A stretch of 24,030 bases of DNA, from contig CAVJRQ010000068.1 in assembly GCA_963652075.1 (NCBI GenBank), forward strand, positions 1 through 24,030, read 5' to 3'. How positions within the stretch are numbered: position 1 is the stretch's first letter; each line of letters starts with the position of its first letter. Shown in pieces: positions 8,323 through 16,347 of the stretch. The DNA comes from Phocaeicola_A sp963652075. Its GTDB lineage: Bacteria; Bacteroidota; Bacteroidia; Bacteroidales; Bacteroidaceae. A program made the position numbers and the translations under genes. Under the pieces are notes generated by a model, which saw nothing but the letters and a program-made list of their open reading frames with translations, ran no database searches and was not told the DNA's origin.

Positions 8323-8384
8323 AAGGACACAGCCGATACGCAATGCGCACCGGCTGTGGAGCTATCTTGTTCAGACTTGTCCTT
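8323..8384. terminator. Two-stem hairpin between convergent permease and lysA genes
   Basis: Two nested inverted repeats fill the 75-bp gap. The outer arms are AAGGACA (8323-8329) with TGTCCTT (8378-8384). The inner arms are CACAGCCG (8328-8335) with CGGCTGTG (8351-8358). There is no T tract on either side. It probably acts as a bidirectional terminator or insulator for the two convergent operons. Confidence 0.5.
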
Positions 8385-8395
8385 GGGATAGTCTC

Positions 8396-9559
8396 TTACC
8401 GCAAGTCTTCGGTCGTATAACCTTTTGGCAGAGGACGGCAGTTGTACATCGACGCCATGATTTCACCGTAGGCACCGGCCGATCGCAAGGCAATCAAATC
8501 GCCTCGCGTCACCTTGTTCAGGTCGATGGCTTTGCCGAACACGTCAGACGACTCACAGATGGGACCCACCACGTCATAAGCCTCCGCAGGGGCTTCCGAC
8601 GTGAGATTCTCTATCTTGTGGTAAGCCTGGTAGAGGGCGGGACGAATCAAGTCGGACATGCCCGCGTCCACGATGGCGAACTGCTTGTGCTTGCCTTGCT
8701 TCACATAGAGCACCTGCGTAATCAGGCTTCCGCACTGAGCCACCAGCGAACGGCCCAATTCAAAGTGAACCGTTTGCTTGGGTTGCAGCTTCAGGTGCTT
8801 GTTGTACACGGCGAAATACTCCGCGAAGTTGGGAACCGGTTGACGGTTCGGATGCTGGTAGTCGATGCCCAATCCGCCTCCCACGTTGATGTGCGGTACG
8901 ATAATCTGGCGTGCCGCCAGCTTCTCCTGCAACTCGTTGATGCGGTTACAGAGCGCGATGAAGTCACTCATGTCCAGTATCTGTGAACCGATGTGGAAAT
9001 GTAACCCGATGAACTTCACATGGCTCATGGTGGCGGCGATGTCAATCACCCTGTCCATATCCTCCATGCTGATGCCGAACTTGTTCTCCGCCAGTCCCGT
9101 GGTGATGTTGGCGTGTGTATGCGCCCCCACGTTGGGATTGATGCGGAAAGCCACGTTGGCTACCTTGTCCTTCTTTCCTGCCAGCTCGTTGATGATTTCC
9201 AACTCGGGAATCGACTCCACGTTGAAGCAGAATATGTCGTTGTCCAGTCCCAGGTTGATTTCCCAATCCGCTTTGCCCACTCCGGCGTAGACTATCTTGC
9301 TGGAGGGGAAGCCGGCGCTGATGGCCGCCTTTATCTCGCCTCCGCTCACGCAGTCCACGCCCAGACCGCTCTCTCGTATAATTGTCAGTATCTTCTCGTT
9401 GGCGTTGGCCTTCACCGCATAGTGTACACAGAAGTTCGGGTATTTGCCGCTTTCGGTGTTCACGCTCTTCAGCGTCTCGCGCAACAGTGTTGTATCGTAG
9501 TAGTAGAAAGGAGTTTGAATGCTTCTAAACTTCTCTACCGGGAATACTCCTTTTGTCAT
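8396..9559 (-). CDS. lysA: Diaminopimelate decarboxylase
   Basis: A 387-aa PLP enzyme converting meso-diaminopimelate to L-lysine and CO2, the last step of lysine biosynthesis. Fold-type-III features are visible: PLP lysine K50 in HYAVKANAN, LHFHIGSQI, the glycine loop GGGLGIDY, and the CESSD active-site motif with the Cys that comes from the partner subunit. Length is normal. It lies 25 nt downstream of the aspartokinase gene, so the first and last enzymes of the lysine branch are cotranscribed at the end of the eight-gene minus-strand operon. Confidence 0.97.
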   Translation of the reverse strand: MTKGVFPVEKFRSIQTPFYYYDTTLLRETLKSVNTESGKYPNFCVHYAVKANANEKILTIIRESGLGVDCVSGGEIKAAISAGFPSSKIVYAGVGKADWEINLGLDNDIFCFNVESIPELEIINELAGKKDKVANVAFRINPNVGAHTHANITTGLAENKFGISMEDMDRVIDIAATMSHVKFIGLHFHIGSQILDMSDFIALCNRINELQEKLAARQIIVPHINVGGGLGIDYQHPNRQPVPNFAEYFAVYNKHLKLQPKQTVHFELGRSLVAQCGSLITQVLYVKQGKHKQFAIVDAGMSDLIRPALYQAYHKIENLTSEAPAEAYDVVGPICESSDVFGKAIDLNKVTRGDLIALRSAGAYGEIMASMYNCRPLPKGYTTEDLR

Positions 9560-9584
9560 GTTTAGTGTAATGTATCGTATGGGT

Positions 9585-10901
9585 TTAGTGATTGAACAAC
9601 GTGTCGCTCAGTGCCTGCAATGCGCGTTTCTTGTCGGCCTCCTTGATGAGGAACGAGATGTTGTAGTTGCTGCCGCCATAGGAAACCATCCGCACGGGAA
9701 TGTCCTTCATCGCCTTCATCGCCAATGACTCGAAGCCGACGTTCTCCCAAGCCAGGTCGCCTACGACGCAGATGATGCACATGTCATCGTCTACCGTCAC
9801 CGTTCCGTACTTCTTCAGTTCGTCCAGAATTTCGTTCAGGTGCTTCTTGTTGTCAATGGACATGGAGACACCCACCTCGGAGGTACAGATCATGTCGATA
9901 GGTGTTTGGTAACTCTCGAATATTTCGAACACCTTGCGTAGGAAACCGTAAGCCAAGAGCATGCGTCCTGATTTTATCTTGATGGCGGTGATGTTGTCCT
10001 TTGCCGCCACTGCCTTTATCTTGCCGTGCTCCGTCTCGTTGGAGATGAGCGTACCCGGTGCCTGCGGTTCCATCGTGTTGAGCAGACGCACGGGAATGTT
10101 GGCGTATTTGGCTGGCTGGATGCAAGTCGGGTGCAGAATCTTGGCACCGAAATAGGCCAATTCCGCTGCCTCTTCGAAGAGCAGCTGACGCACCGGCGAG
10201 GTCTTCTCCACCACGCGCGGGTCGTTGTCGTGCATGCCGTCGATGTCAGTCCAAATCTGAATCTCCGAAGCGTCGATGGCAGCCCCCAACAGGGATGCGG
10301 TGTAGTCGCTGCCGCCGCGCTGCAGGTTGTCCACTTCGCCGTAGGCGTTGCGGCAGATGAAGCCTTGCGTGATGTAGATGTCGGCATCCGGATGTTTCTC
10401 CAACTGGGCAGCCAGCTTCTCCTTGATGTAGACGGCGTCCGGCTCCGCGTTTTTGTCCGTGCGCATAAAGTCCAGCGCAGAGAGCAACACCACGTTGACA
10501 CCACGCTCCAACAGGTAGTTGGTCACCATGTTGGTGGAGATGATTTCGCCCTGTGCCAGGATAACCTTCTCCTCGAACAGCGTGAACAGGTCTTTCGTGT
10601 ATGAACGTATAAAGTTGAATTCCTCTTTAATGAAGTCGAGAGTCTTCTGTTTGTATTCTTCTGTGGTGTAGAGCTCGTCAACGTGTTTTCGGTATTTGTT
10701 CTCCAACGCGTTGATTACCTCGTTCGCACCGTCGGGGTTCTTCTTGTAGAGATAGTCCGATATTTCCACCAACGTGTTGGTCGTTCCGGACATGGCCGAC
10801 AGAACTACAATCTTCTGTTCTCCATCAGTGATTAAATTGGCAACATCTTTCATTCTCTGGGCGGACCCCACGGATGTACCTCCAAACTTTAATACTTTCA
10901 T
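9585..10901 (-). CDS. lysC: Aspartate kinase (monofunctional)
   Basis: A 438-aa aspartokinase phosphorylating L-aspartate, the committed step towards lysine, threonine, methionine and diaminopimelate. Visible motifs are KFGGTSVGSAQRM at the N-terminus (5-17), the RGGSDYTASLLG nucleotide/substrate loop and WTDIDGMHDNDPR. Tandem ACT regulatory domains occupy roughly 300-438 (GVSMSIDNKKHLNEIL; MVSYGGSNYNISFLI). No homoserine dehydrogenase domain is fused, unlike ThrA. Adjacency to lysA favours lysine control by feedback through the ACT domains, but this is inference. The gap to ftsE upstream is 26 nt and contains no riboswitch-like structure. Confidence 0.95.
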   Translation of the reverse strand: MKVLKFGGTSVGSAQRMKDVANLITDGEQKIVVLSAMSGTTNTLVEISDYLYKKNPDGANEVINALENKYRKHVDELYTTEEYKQKTLDFIKEEFNFIRSYTKDLFTLFEEKVILAQGEIISTNMVTNYLLERGVNVVLLSALDFMRTDKNAEPDAVYIKEKLAAQLEKHPDADIYITQGFICRNAYGEVDNLQRGGSDYTASLLGAAIDASEIQIWTDIDGMHDNDPRVVEKTSPVRQLLFEEAAELAYFGAKILHPTCIQPAKYANIPVRLLNTMEPQAPGTLISNETEHGKIKAVAAKDNITAIKIKSGRMLLAYGFLRKVFEIFESYQTPIDMICTSEVGVSMSIDNKKHLNEILDELKKYGTVTVDDDMCIICVVGDLAWENVGFESLAMKAMKDIPVRMVSYGGSNYNISFLIKEADKKRALQALSDTLFNH

Positions 10902-10927
10902 CTTTTTGTTCTTATTAGTGTTCTTGA

Positions 10928-11620
10928 TTAATCTGTTTGTCTATAAAACTCTTCCGTCACCACCTTCACCTGACCCTCTTCGCAGCGGCAGACGATGGCG
11001 GGATGCTCCTTCACCAGCCGCAGGTTGTGCGTGGTCATGATGACGGCCGACCCGTTGGCGCTGATATGGCGAAGCAAGTCCACAATCTGGTTGCTCGTTT
11101 CCTCGTCGAGGTTTCCCGTCGGCTCGTCGGCCAGCACGATGGCAGGTGTGTTGAGTATGGCGCGCGCGATGACGACGCGCTGTTGCTCGCCGCCGGACAG
11201 TTCGTGCGGATACTTCTCCATCTTGGAACGCATGCCCACCAGGTCAAGCACCTCGCCGATACGGCGTTCCGTCTCTTCCCGGTTCTTCCATCCCGTGGCT
11301 CTGAGCACAAAGCGCAGGTTCTCCACCACGTTGCGGTCCGTCAGCAACTGGAAGTCCTGGAACACGATTCCGAGCTTCCGGCGCAAGTCCGGAATGTATT
11401 TGCGCCGGATGGTCTGCATGTCGTAGCCCAGCACTTCGCTCTTGTCTCCCGCCGCCAAAGGCAGTTCGCCGTAGAAGGTCTTCAGCAGGCTGGTTTTGCC
11501 GCTGCCCACTTTGCCTATCAGGTAGACGAATTCCCCCTCGTTGAGCTGGAAGTTCACCTCCGAGAGGATAGTGTGTCCCTGTTGCTGAACCTCGACATTC
11601 CGGTAGTCAATCAGCCTCAT
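10928..11620 (-). CDS. ftsE: ABC transporter ATP-binding protein, FtsE type
   Basis: A 230-aa ABC ATPase with Walker A GKVGSGKT (36-43), Q-loop Q88 in VFQDFQLL, signature LSGGEQQR (141-148), Walker B and DEPT (165-168), and switch His198. Length and sequence match FtsE, which with FtsX controls septal peptidoglycan hydrolases. Its placement in a biosynthetic operon without ftsX is notable. The only FtsX-superfamily permease in the window (7073-8320) is of LolC/E type with a large periplasmic domain, so a LolD-like function cannot be excluded. It lies 19 nt after hisIE and 26 nt before lysC. Confidence 0.85.
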   Translation of the reverse strand: MRLIDYRNVEVQQQGHTILSEVNFQLNEGEFVYLIGKVGSGKTSLLKTFYGELPLAAGDKSEVLGYDMQTIRRKYIPDLRRKLGIVFQDFQLLTDRNVVENLRFVLRATGWKNREETERRIGEVLDLVGMRSKMEKYPHELSGGEQQRVVIARAILNTPAIVLADEPTGNLDEETSNQIVDLLRHISANGSAVIMTTHNLRLVKEHPAIVCRCEEGQVKVVTEEFYRQTD

Positions 11621-11639
11621 TTTGTTTGCCCTTCCTTCC

Positions 11640-12236
11640 TTATTCTTTATGTCTCGATTTCAACTCGCGGGCCAAATCCTCGATGCGCATGCCTTTCGAC
11701 GTGAGCAACACGATGAGGTGGTAAATCAGGTCCGAAGCCTCGTATATCAAGCGGTCGTCCGTTCCGTTGGTCGCTTCGATGACGGTCTCCACGGCCTCTT
11801 CGCCCACCTTCTGCGCCATGCGGTTCACGCCGGACTGGAAGAGGGAAGTGGTGTAGGATTTCTCGGGCATCTCCTCATGACGCTTGCAGATGAAATCCTG
11901 CAGATAGGAGAGGAAGAGGATGTCCGCCTCGTTCTTCTCGTTCCAGCAAGTGTCGGCTCCCGTGTGGCAAACCGGACCGGTTGGGTTGGCTTTGATAAGC
12001 AGTGTGTCGTGGTCGCAATCGTCCTTGATGGAGACCACGTTCAGGAAGTTGCCGCTCTCTTCGCCCTTGGTCCAAAGGCGTTTCTTCGTGCGGCTATAGA
12101 AAGTCACCTTACCCGTGGCCACCGTCTTCTCGTAAGCCTCTTTGTTCATGAAGCCCAGCATCAGCACCTTCTGCGTGCAGTTGTCCTGTATGATTGCGGG
12201 AACCAGGCCCCCCATCTTTTCAAAGTCTAAATCCAT
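11640..12236 (-). CDS. hisI: Bifunctional phosphoribosyl-AMP cyclohydrolase / phosphoribosyl-ATP pyrophosphatase
   Basis: A 198-aa fusion of HisI (about 1-110) and HisE (about 112-198), catalysing steps 2 and 3 of histidine biosynthesis (PR-ATP to PR-AMP to ProFAR). The cyclohydrolase metal site is visible as DDCDHD (72-77), with zinc cysteines C90 and C97. The pyrophosphatase has KVGEEAVETVIEA (143-155) and YEASDLIYHLIVLL. The frame extends to an ATG at 12269, but that start would overlap the end of hisF. The ATG at 12236 (MDLDFEKMGGLVPAI) leaves a 19-nt gap, matches the usual N-terminus and is preceded by a purine stretch. Confidence 0.95.
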   Translation of the reverse strand: MDLDFEKMGGLVPAIIQDNCTQKVLMLGFMNKEAYEKTVATGKVTFYSRTKKRLWTKGEESGNFLNVVSIKDDCDHDTLLIKANPTGPVCHTGADTCWNEKNEADILFLSYLQDFICKRHEEMPEKSYTTSLFQSGVNRMAQKVGEEAVETVIEATNGTDDRLIYEASDLIYHLIVLLTSKGMRIEDLARELKSRHKE

Positions 12237-12255
12237 ATTCTTCTGTCTTAATAGC

Positions 12256-13011
12256 TTAAAGTCTAACATTTATATTGTTGGCGCAAAGATACTGTTTTAA
12301 TTCGGGAATCCTTATCTCTCCGAAGTGAAAAACGCTTGCGGCAAGTGCGGCATCGGCTTTTCCCTGTTCAAAAGCCTCCTTGAAGTGTTCCATGCTGCCC
12401 GCTCCTCCCGAGGCGATGACCGGGATGGTAAGCGTCGAAGCCAGCCTCGCCAGTGCCTCGTTGGCATAGCCTGTCTTCACTCCGTCATGGTTCATGCTGG
12501 TAAACAGAATCTCGCCTGCGCCCCGTTCGTTGCACTCTTTGGCCCACTGGAACAGGTCGCGGTCCGTCTCCACGCGTCCGCCGTTGAGGTAGCATTTCCA
12601 CCCCTTGTCCGTCTGCCGTGCGTCGATGGCCACCACACAGACCTGCGTGCCGAAGTGCGAGGCGATTTCCTCTATCAGCTCCGGGTTGCGCAGCGCGGCG
12701 GAGTTGATGCTCACCTTGTCCGCTCCCGCGCTCAGCAGGCGGTCTACGTCCTTCAGCTCGTTGATGCCGCCGCCCACGGTAAAGGGGATGCTGATGTTCG
12801 CCGCCACGCGTTTCACCAGGTCGGTGAATGTCTTGCGTCCTTCGTGGCTGGCGGTGATGTCCAGGAATACCAGCTCGTCCGCTCCCTGCTCGCTGTAGAC
12901 GCGTCCCAGTTCCACCGGGTCGCCTGCCTGGCGCAGGTTCACGAAGTTGGTCCCCTTCACGGTCTGCCCGTCCTTGATGTCGAGGCACGGTATGATACGT
13001 TTTGCTAACAT
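12256..13011 (-). CDS. hisF: Imidazole glycerol phosphate synthase, cyclase subunit
   Basis: A 251-aa (beta-alpha)8-barrel that uses ammonia from HisH to convert PRFAR to imidazole glycerol phosphate and AICAR. Catalytic D11 (PCLDIKDG) and D130 (VVAIDARQ) are present, as are the phosphate-binding GGGI (80-83) and ASGGAGS loops. Length is typical. It starts 4 nt after hisA ends, in operon order hisH-hisA-hisF-hisIE. Confidence 0.98.
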   Translation of the reverse strand: MLAKRIIPCLDIKDGQTVKGTNFVNLRQAGDPVELGRVYSEQGADELVFLDITASHEGRKTFTDLVKRVAANISIPFTVGGGINELKDVDRLLSAGADKVSINSAALRNPELIEEIASHFGTQVCVVAIDARQTDKGWKCYLNGGRVETDRDLFQWAKECNERGAGEILFTSMNHDGVKTGYANEALARLASTLTIPVIASGGAGSMEHFKEAFEQGKADAALAASVFHFGEIRIPELKQYLCANNINVRL

Positions 13012-13015
13012 GGGT

Positions 13016-13762
13016 TTATTTTTCGTTGTCGGTGTCCGCGTTCACCAGGTAGTCGTTCAGCTCCTTCAGCGTGATTCTTCCCTCGTAGAAAGCCTTGCCG
13101 AATACCACCGCCGGGATGCCGGCCTTGTCGAGCGCGTCGATGTCCGCAATGGAGCCCACGCCGCCGCTCGCTATCAGCTGGATGTTGGGGAAAGCCTCCA
13201 TCACCTGCCTGTAAAGTTCTGTGGCTGGTCCCTGCAACATACCGTCGCGGCTGATGTCCGTGCAAAGCACTTTGTTGACACCTTTCTCTATGTAACTCTC
13301 CAGGAAAGGAATCAGCTCCTGTTGGCTCTCTTCCTTCCATCCGTTGATGGCGATTTGGTTGTTCTTCACGTCCGCCCCGAGGATGAGTTTCTCGTTGCCG
13401 AAACGTTCCATCCACTTGAGGAACAGCTCGGGTTTCTGCACCGCCACGCTGCCCACCGTCACCATCTCGGCTCCGTTCTCGAAGGCGATTACCAAATCCT
13501 CGTCGCTCTTCACGCCGCCGCCGAAGTCTATCCTCAGTGAGGTGCGCGACGCGATGCGTTCCAGCACCCGGTAGTTTACCACGTGTTTCGATTCCGCTCC
13601 GTCCAGGTCCACCACGTGCAGGCGCCGGATGCCGTAGGCTTCAAACTCCTTGGCCATTTCCAGCGGGTCTTCGCTGTATACCGTTTTGCGCTCGTAGTCA
13701 CCTTGTGACAGGCGGACGCATTTGCCGTCGATAATGTCAATGGCGGGAATAATCTCTATCAT
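13016..13762 (-). CDS. hisA: ProFAR isomerase (phosphoribosylformimino-AICAR-P isomerase)
   Basis: A 248-aa barrel protein related to HisF that isomerises ProFAR to PRFAR. It has catalytic D9 (IPAIDI) and D131 (LGADVKN), phosphate loop FGGGVKS, CTDISRDGM and IASGGVGS. The frame remains open upstream to 14014 within hisH, but that part is out-of-frame shadow. The ATG at 13762 (MIEIIPAID) is the family start and lies 14 nt beyond the hisH stop. The short C-terminal tail (NADTDNEK) is slightly longer than average. Confidence 0.97.
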   Translation of the reverse strand: MIEIIPAIDIIDGKCVRLSQGDYERKTVYSEDPLEMAKEFEAYGIRRLHVVDLDGAESKHVVNYRVLERIASRTSLRIDFGGGVKSDEDLVIAFENGAEMVTVGSVAVQKPELFLKWMERFGNEKLILGADVKNNQIAINGWKEESQQELIPFLESYIEKGVNKVLCTDISRDGMLQGPATELYRQVMEAFPNIQLIASGGVGSIADIDALDKAGIPAVVFGKAFYEGRITLKELNDYLVNADTDNEK

Positions 13763-13776
13763 AATACCTATATGTT

Positions 13777-14367
13777 TTATAGTTTTAGAAAATTGTCCAG
13801 GATGCGTTCGCCCACGCTTCCGCTCTTCTCGGGGTGGAACTGGGCGGCGTAGAAGTTGTCTTTCTGCAGGGCCGAACTGTAGGGGAGGATGTATTCGGTG
13901 CGCGCCGCCGTGTCCGCGCACAGGGGTACGTAGTAGCTGTGTACGAAGTAGACGAACTCCGGCTTGCTGAAACCGCGGAACAGGTCGCCGCGCGTCTCGT
14001 CCAGCGTGTTCCACCCCATGTGCGGCACTTTGTCCTCATGACATTGTGGCACGAACCGCTTCACGGGCACGTCGAAGATGCCTAAGCAGTCCACGTCGCC
14101 CTCCTCCGAATGGCTGCAGAGCAACTGCATGCCCAGGCAGATGCCCAGCACGGGCTGCTTCAGCGAAGTAATCACCTTGTCCAGTCCGCTCTCGCGGAGG
14201 TACTGCATGGTGAAGGCCGCCTCGCCCACACCGGGGAAGATTACCTTGTCCGCCCGGCGTAGCTTCTCTTCGTCGGCGGTTATTTCCGCCTTCACGCCTA
14301 ACCTGCGGAGCGCGTAGTCCACCGAATAGATGTTTCCGGCATTGTATTTTACGATAACTACATTCAT
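13777..14367 (-). CDS. hisH: Imidazole glycerol phosphate synthase, glutaminase subunit
   Basis: A 196-aa class-I glutamine amidotransferase that releases ammonia for HisF. The triad is visible: nucleophile C77 in GICLGMQ, H178 and E180 in QFHPEKS. The oxyanion region FPGVGEA (44-50) and the MGWN segment typical of HisH are also present. It lies between purU (51-nt gap) and hisA. HisG, HisD, HisC and HisB are not in this window, so only the late half of the pathway is encoded here. Confidence 0.97.
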   Translation of the reverse strand: MNVVIVKYNAGNIYSVDYALRRLGVKAEITADEEKLRRADKVIFPGVGEAAFTMQYLRESGLDKVITSLKQPVLGICLGMQLLCSHSEEGDVDCLGIFDVPVKRFVPQCHEDKVPHMGWNTLDETRGDLFRGFSKPEFVYFVHSYYVPLCADTAARTEYILPYSSALQKDNFYAAQFHPEKSGSVGERILDNFLKL

Positions 14368-14418
14368 AGTTTTAAACGTTTCTTTTCTTGTCGCCCCCTG
14401 TCCGTCGCCCCGTCCGCG

Positions 14419-15276
14419 TCAGTTGAAGATTACCGTCTTGTTGTGGTAGGACAGAATCTTCCGGTCGATGTGCTTCTGCACGGCGCGCGAGAGGACAATC
14501 TTCTCCAGGTCCTTGCCTTTGTTCACCAGGTCGTTCAGCGTATCCTTGTGCGTGATGCGCACCACGTCCTGCTCGATGATGGGACCCGCGTCCAGATCCG
14601 TGGTGACGTAGTGGCTGGTGGCACCGATAATCTTCACGCCCCTCGCGAAAGCCGCATGGTAGGGTTTCGCACCCACGAACGCCGGCAGGAACGAGTGGTG
14701 GATATTGATAATCTTGTTCGGATAAGCCTTGATCATGTTCTCCGAAATGACCTGCATATAGCGTGCCAAAACGATGAAGTTGACCTTGTTTTCCGCCAGC
14801 AGTTCCATCTCCGCCTTCTCCTGTTCCGCCTTGTTCTCCTTGGTGACGGGGAATACGTGGAACGGAATGCCAAACTGTTCGGCCACCGGTTTCAAGTCCG
14901 GATGGTTGCTGACAATCAGCGGAATCTCCACGTCCCATTCTCCCATGGCGTACCGCGAGAGCATGTCGTACAGACAGTGCGACATTTTCGAGACAAAGAT
15001 AGCCATTTTAGGTTTCACGTCCGAGAAATAGAGACGGAAATCCATGTCGTATTTCTGTGCGAACATCGTGTGGAAGTAGTCGTAGATCTTGTCCTTGGGG
15101 ATGAGAAACTCTCCCAGCTCCCATTCGATGCGCATGAAGAAGACGTTCTCCACGCGGTCTACGTACTGGTCCAGATACACGATATTCCCGTTGTTAATCA
15201 TAATGAAGTTTGTCACTTCCGCCAAAAGCCCTTGTTTGTCGGGACAGTGAAGCAACAACTTGGCCGTTGTTCCCAT
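14419..15276 (-). CDS. purU: Formyltetrahydrofolate deformylase
   Basis: A 285-aa PurU that hydrolyses 10-formyl-THF to formate and THF. It consists of an N-terminal ACT domain (about 1-80, KLLLHCPDKQGLLAEV) and a formyltransferase-fold domain (about 90-285). The catalytic N191, H193 and D229 appear in NIHHSFLP and TDLDAGPII. The released formate can feed PurT-type purine synthesis. Histidine synthesis also yields the purine intermediate AICAR, which itself needs a one-carbon unit, so its place at the head of the his cluster makes metabolic sense. It is the first gene of the eight-gene operon, with a promoter-like box 33 bp upstream. Confidence 0.96.
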   Translation of the reverse strand: MGTTAKLLLHCPDKQGLLAEVTNFIMINNGNIVYLDQYVDRVENVFFMRIEWELGEFLIPKDKIYDYFHTMFAQKYDMDFRLYFSDVKPKMAIFVSKMSHCLYDMLSRYAMGEWDVEIPLIVSNHPDLKPVAEQFGIPFHVFPVTKENKAEQEKAEMELLAENKVNFIVLARYMQVISENMIKAYPNKIINIHHSFLPAFVGAKPYHAAFARGVKIIGATSHYVTTDLDAGPIIEQDVVRITHKDTLNDLVNKGKDLEKIVLSRAVQKHIDRKILSYHNKTVIFN

Positions 15277-15308
15277 ATTAGTCGTTTATATTTTAATGTA
15301 ATGCGGTG

Positions 15309-15316
15309 CAAAAATA
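15309..15316 (-). promoter_or_regulatory. Probable -7 box of the purU-his-lys operon
   Basis: CAAAAATA on the plus strand reads TATTTTTG on the minus strand (TAnnTTTG), 33 bp before the purU ATG. No upstream TTTG is seen at the normal spacing. The box is only 22 bp from the divergent plus-strand box at 15339-15346. Confidence 0.5.
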
Positions 15317-15338
15317 GGAAAAATCGAAGAAATATATA

Positions 15339-15346
15339 TACCTTTG
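15339..15346 (+). promoter_or_regulatory. -7 box of the aldo/keto reductase operon
   Basis: TACCTTTG matches TAnnTTTG and lies 43 bp before the ATG at 15389. There is no clear TTTG at 19-21 bp upstream. Confidence 0.55.
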
Positions 15347-15388
15347 TGGCACTAAAACCAATTGAAAACCTAAAATACGTAATAAACT

Positions 15389-16333
15389 ATGCAATACAAT
15401 GAGATTGGAAAGACGGGCATGAAAGTGTCCAACCTCAGTTTCGGCGCGTCTTCGCTGGGGGGCGTTTTCCACGAGATTAAGGAGGAGAGGGCCATCGAGG
15501 CGGTCTACACCGCGGTGGACAACGGCATGAACTTCATCGACGTGTCGCCCTATTACGGTCACTACAAAGCCGAGACCGTGCTGGGAAAGGCGTTGCCGCA
15601 GATTCCGCGTGACAGGTATTACCTCTCCACCAAGGTGGGCCGCTACGGCAAGGACGGTGTCAACACGTGGGACTATTCCGCCAAGCGTGCCAAAGAGAGT
15701 GTCTACGAGAGCATGGAACGGCTCCATGTGGACTACATCGACCTCATCAACGTACACGACATCGAGTTTGCCGACCGCTTCTTCAGTCTCGACGTGGTGG
15801 TGAACGAGACGCTGCCCGCCCTGTGCGAGCTGCGCGACGAGGGCGTGGTGAAACACGTCGGCATCACCGACCTGCAACTGGAAAATATAGATTATGTGGT
15901 CAACAAAGTGCCCGCCGGTACCGTGGAGAGCGTGCTCTGCTTCTGCCACTATTGCCTGAACGACGACAAGCTGGTGGACTACCTCGACATGCTCGAGTCC
16001 AAGGGCATCGGTGTCATCAACGCTTCGCCCCTCTCCATGGGTCTCCTCTCCAAACGCGGCGTGCCCGGTTGGCATCCGGCACCGGCTCCGTTGGTGGAGG
16101 CGTGCAAACGGGCTGTGGCGCATTGCGAGGCACGGAACTATCCCATCGAGAAACTGGCCATCCAGTATGCCGTCAGCAACCCGCGCATCGCCACCACGCT
16201 CTTCAGCTCCGCCAATCCGGACAATGTGCTGAAGAACATCGGGTACGCCGACGCGCCCGTCGACTGGCAATTGGTGAAGGAGGTACAGGATATCATCGGC
16301 GACCAGAAACGCGTCAGCTGGGCCAACTCTTAA
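15389..16333 (+). CDS. Aldo/keto reductase (L-galactose/L-fucose dehydrogenase-like)
   Basis: A 314-aa (beta-alpha)8-barrel oxidoreductase. The aldo/keto reductase tetrad is visible as D51 (FIDVSPYYG), Y56, K82 (LSTKVG) and H123 (NVHD). The C-terminal FSSANPDNVLKNI contributes to nicotinamide cofactor binding. The long N-terminal match to L-galactose dehydrogenase-type enzymes (SFGASSLGGVF, SPYYGHYKAETVLGKAL) suggests oxidation of a free aldose to its lactone. It is followed by a lactonase-like amidohydrolase 14 nt downstream and then by a zinc alcohol dehydrogenase, which supports a sugar-oxidation role. The actual substrate is inferred, not shown. Confidence 0.93.
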   Translation: MQYNEIGKTGMKVSNLSFGASSLGGVFHEIKEERAIEAVYTAVDNGMNFIDVSPYYGHYKAETVLGKALPQIPRDRYYLSTKVGRYGKDGVNTWDYSAKRAKESVYESMERLHVDYIDLINVHDIEFADRFFSLDVVVNETLPALCELRDEGVVKHVGITDLQLENIDYVVNKVPAGTVESVLCFCHYCLNDDKLVDYLDMLESKGIGVINASPLSMGLLSKRGVPGWHPAPAPLVEACKRAVAHCEARNYPIEKLAIQYAVSNPRIATTLFSSANPDNVLKNIGYADAPVDWQLVKEVQDIIGDQKRVSWANS

Positions 16334-16347
16334 AACCTGCGGAAGTC

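Noticed and set aside
10902..10927. Lysine riboswitch before lysC
   Set aside because: Only 26 nt separate ftsE from lysC, far too short for the lysine riboswitch.
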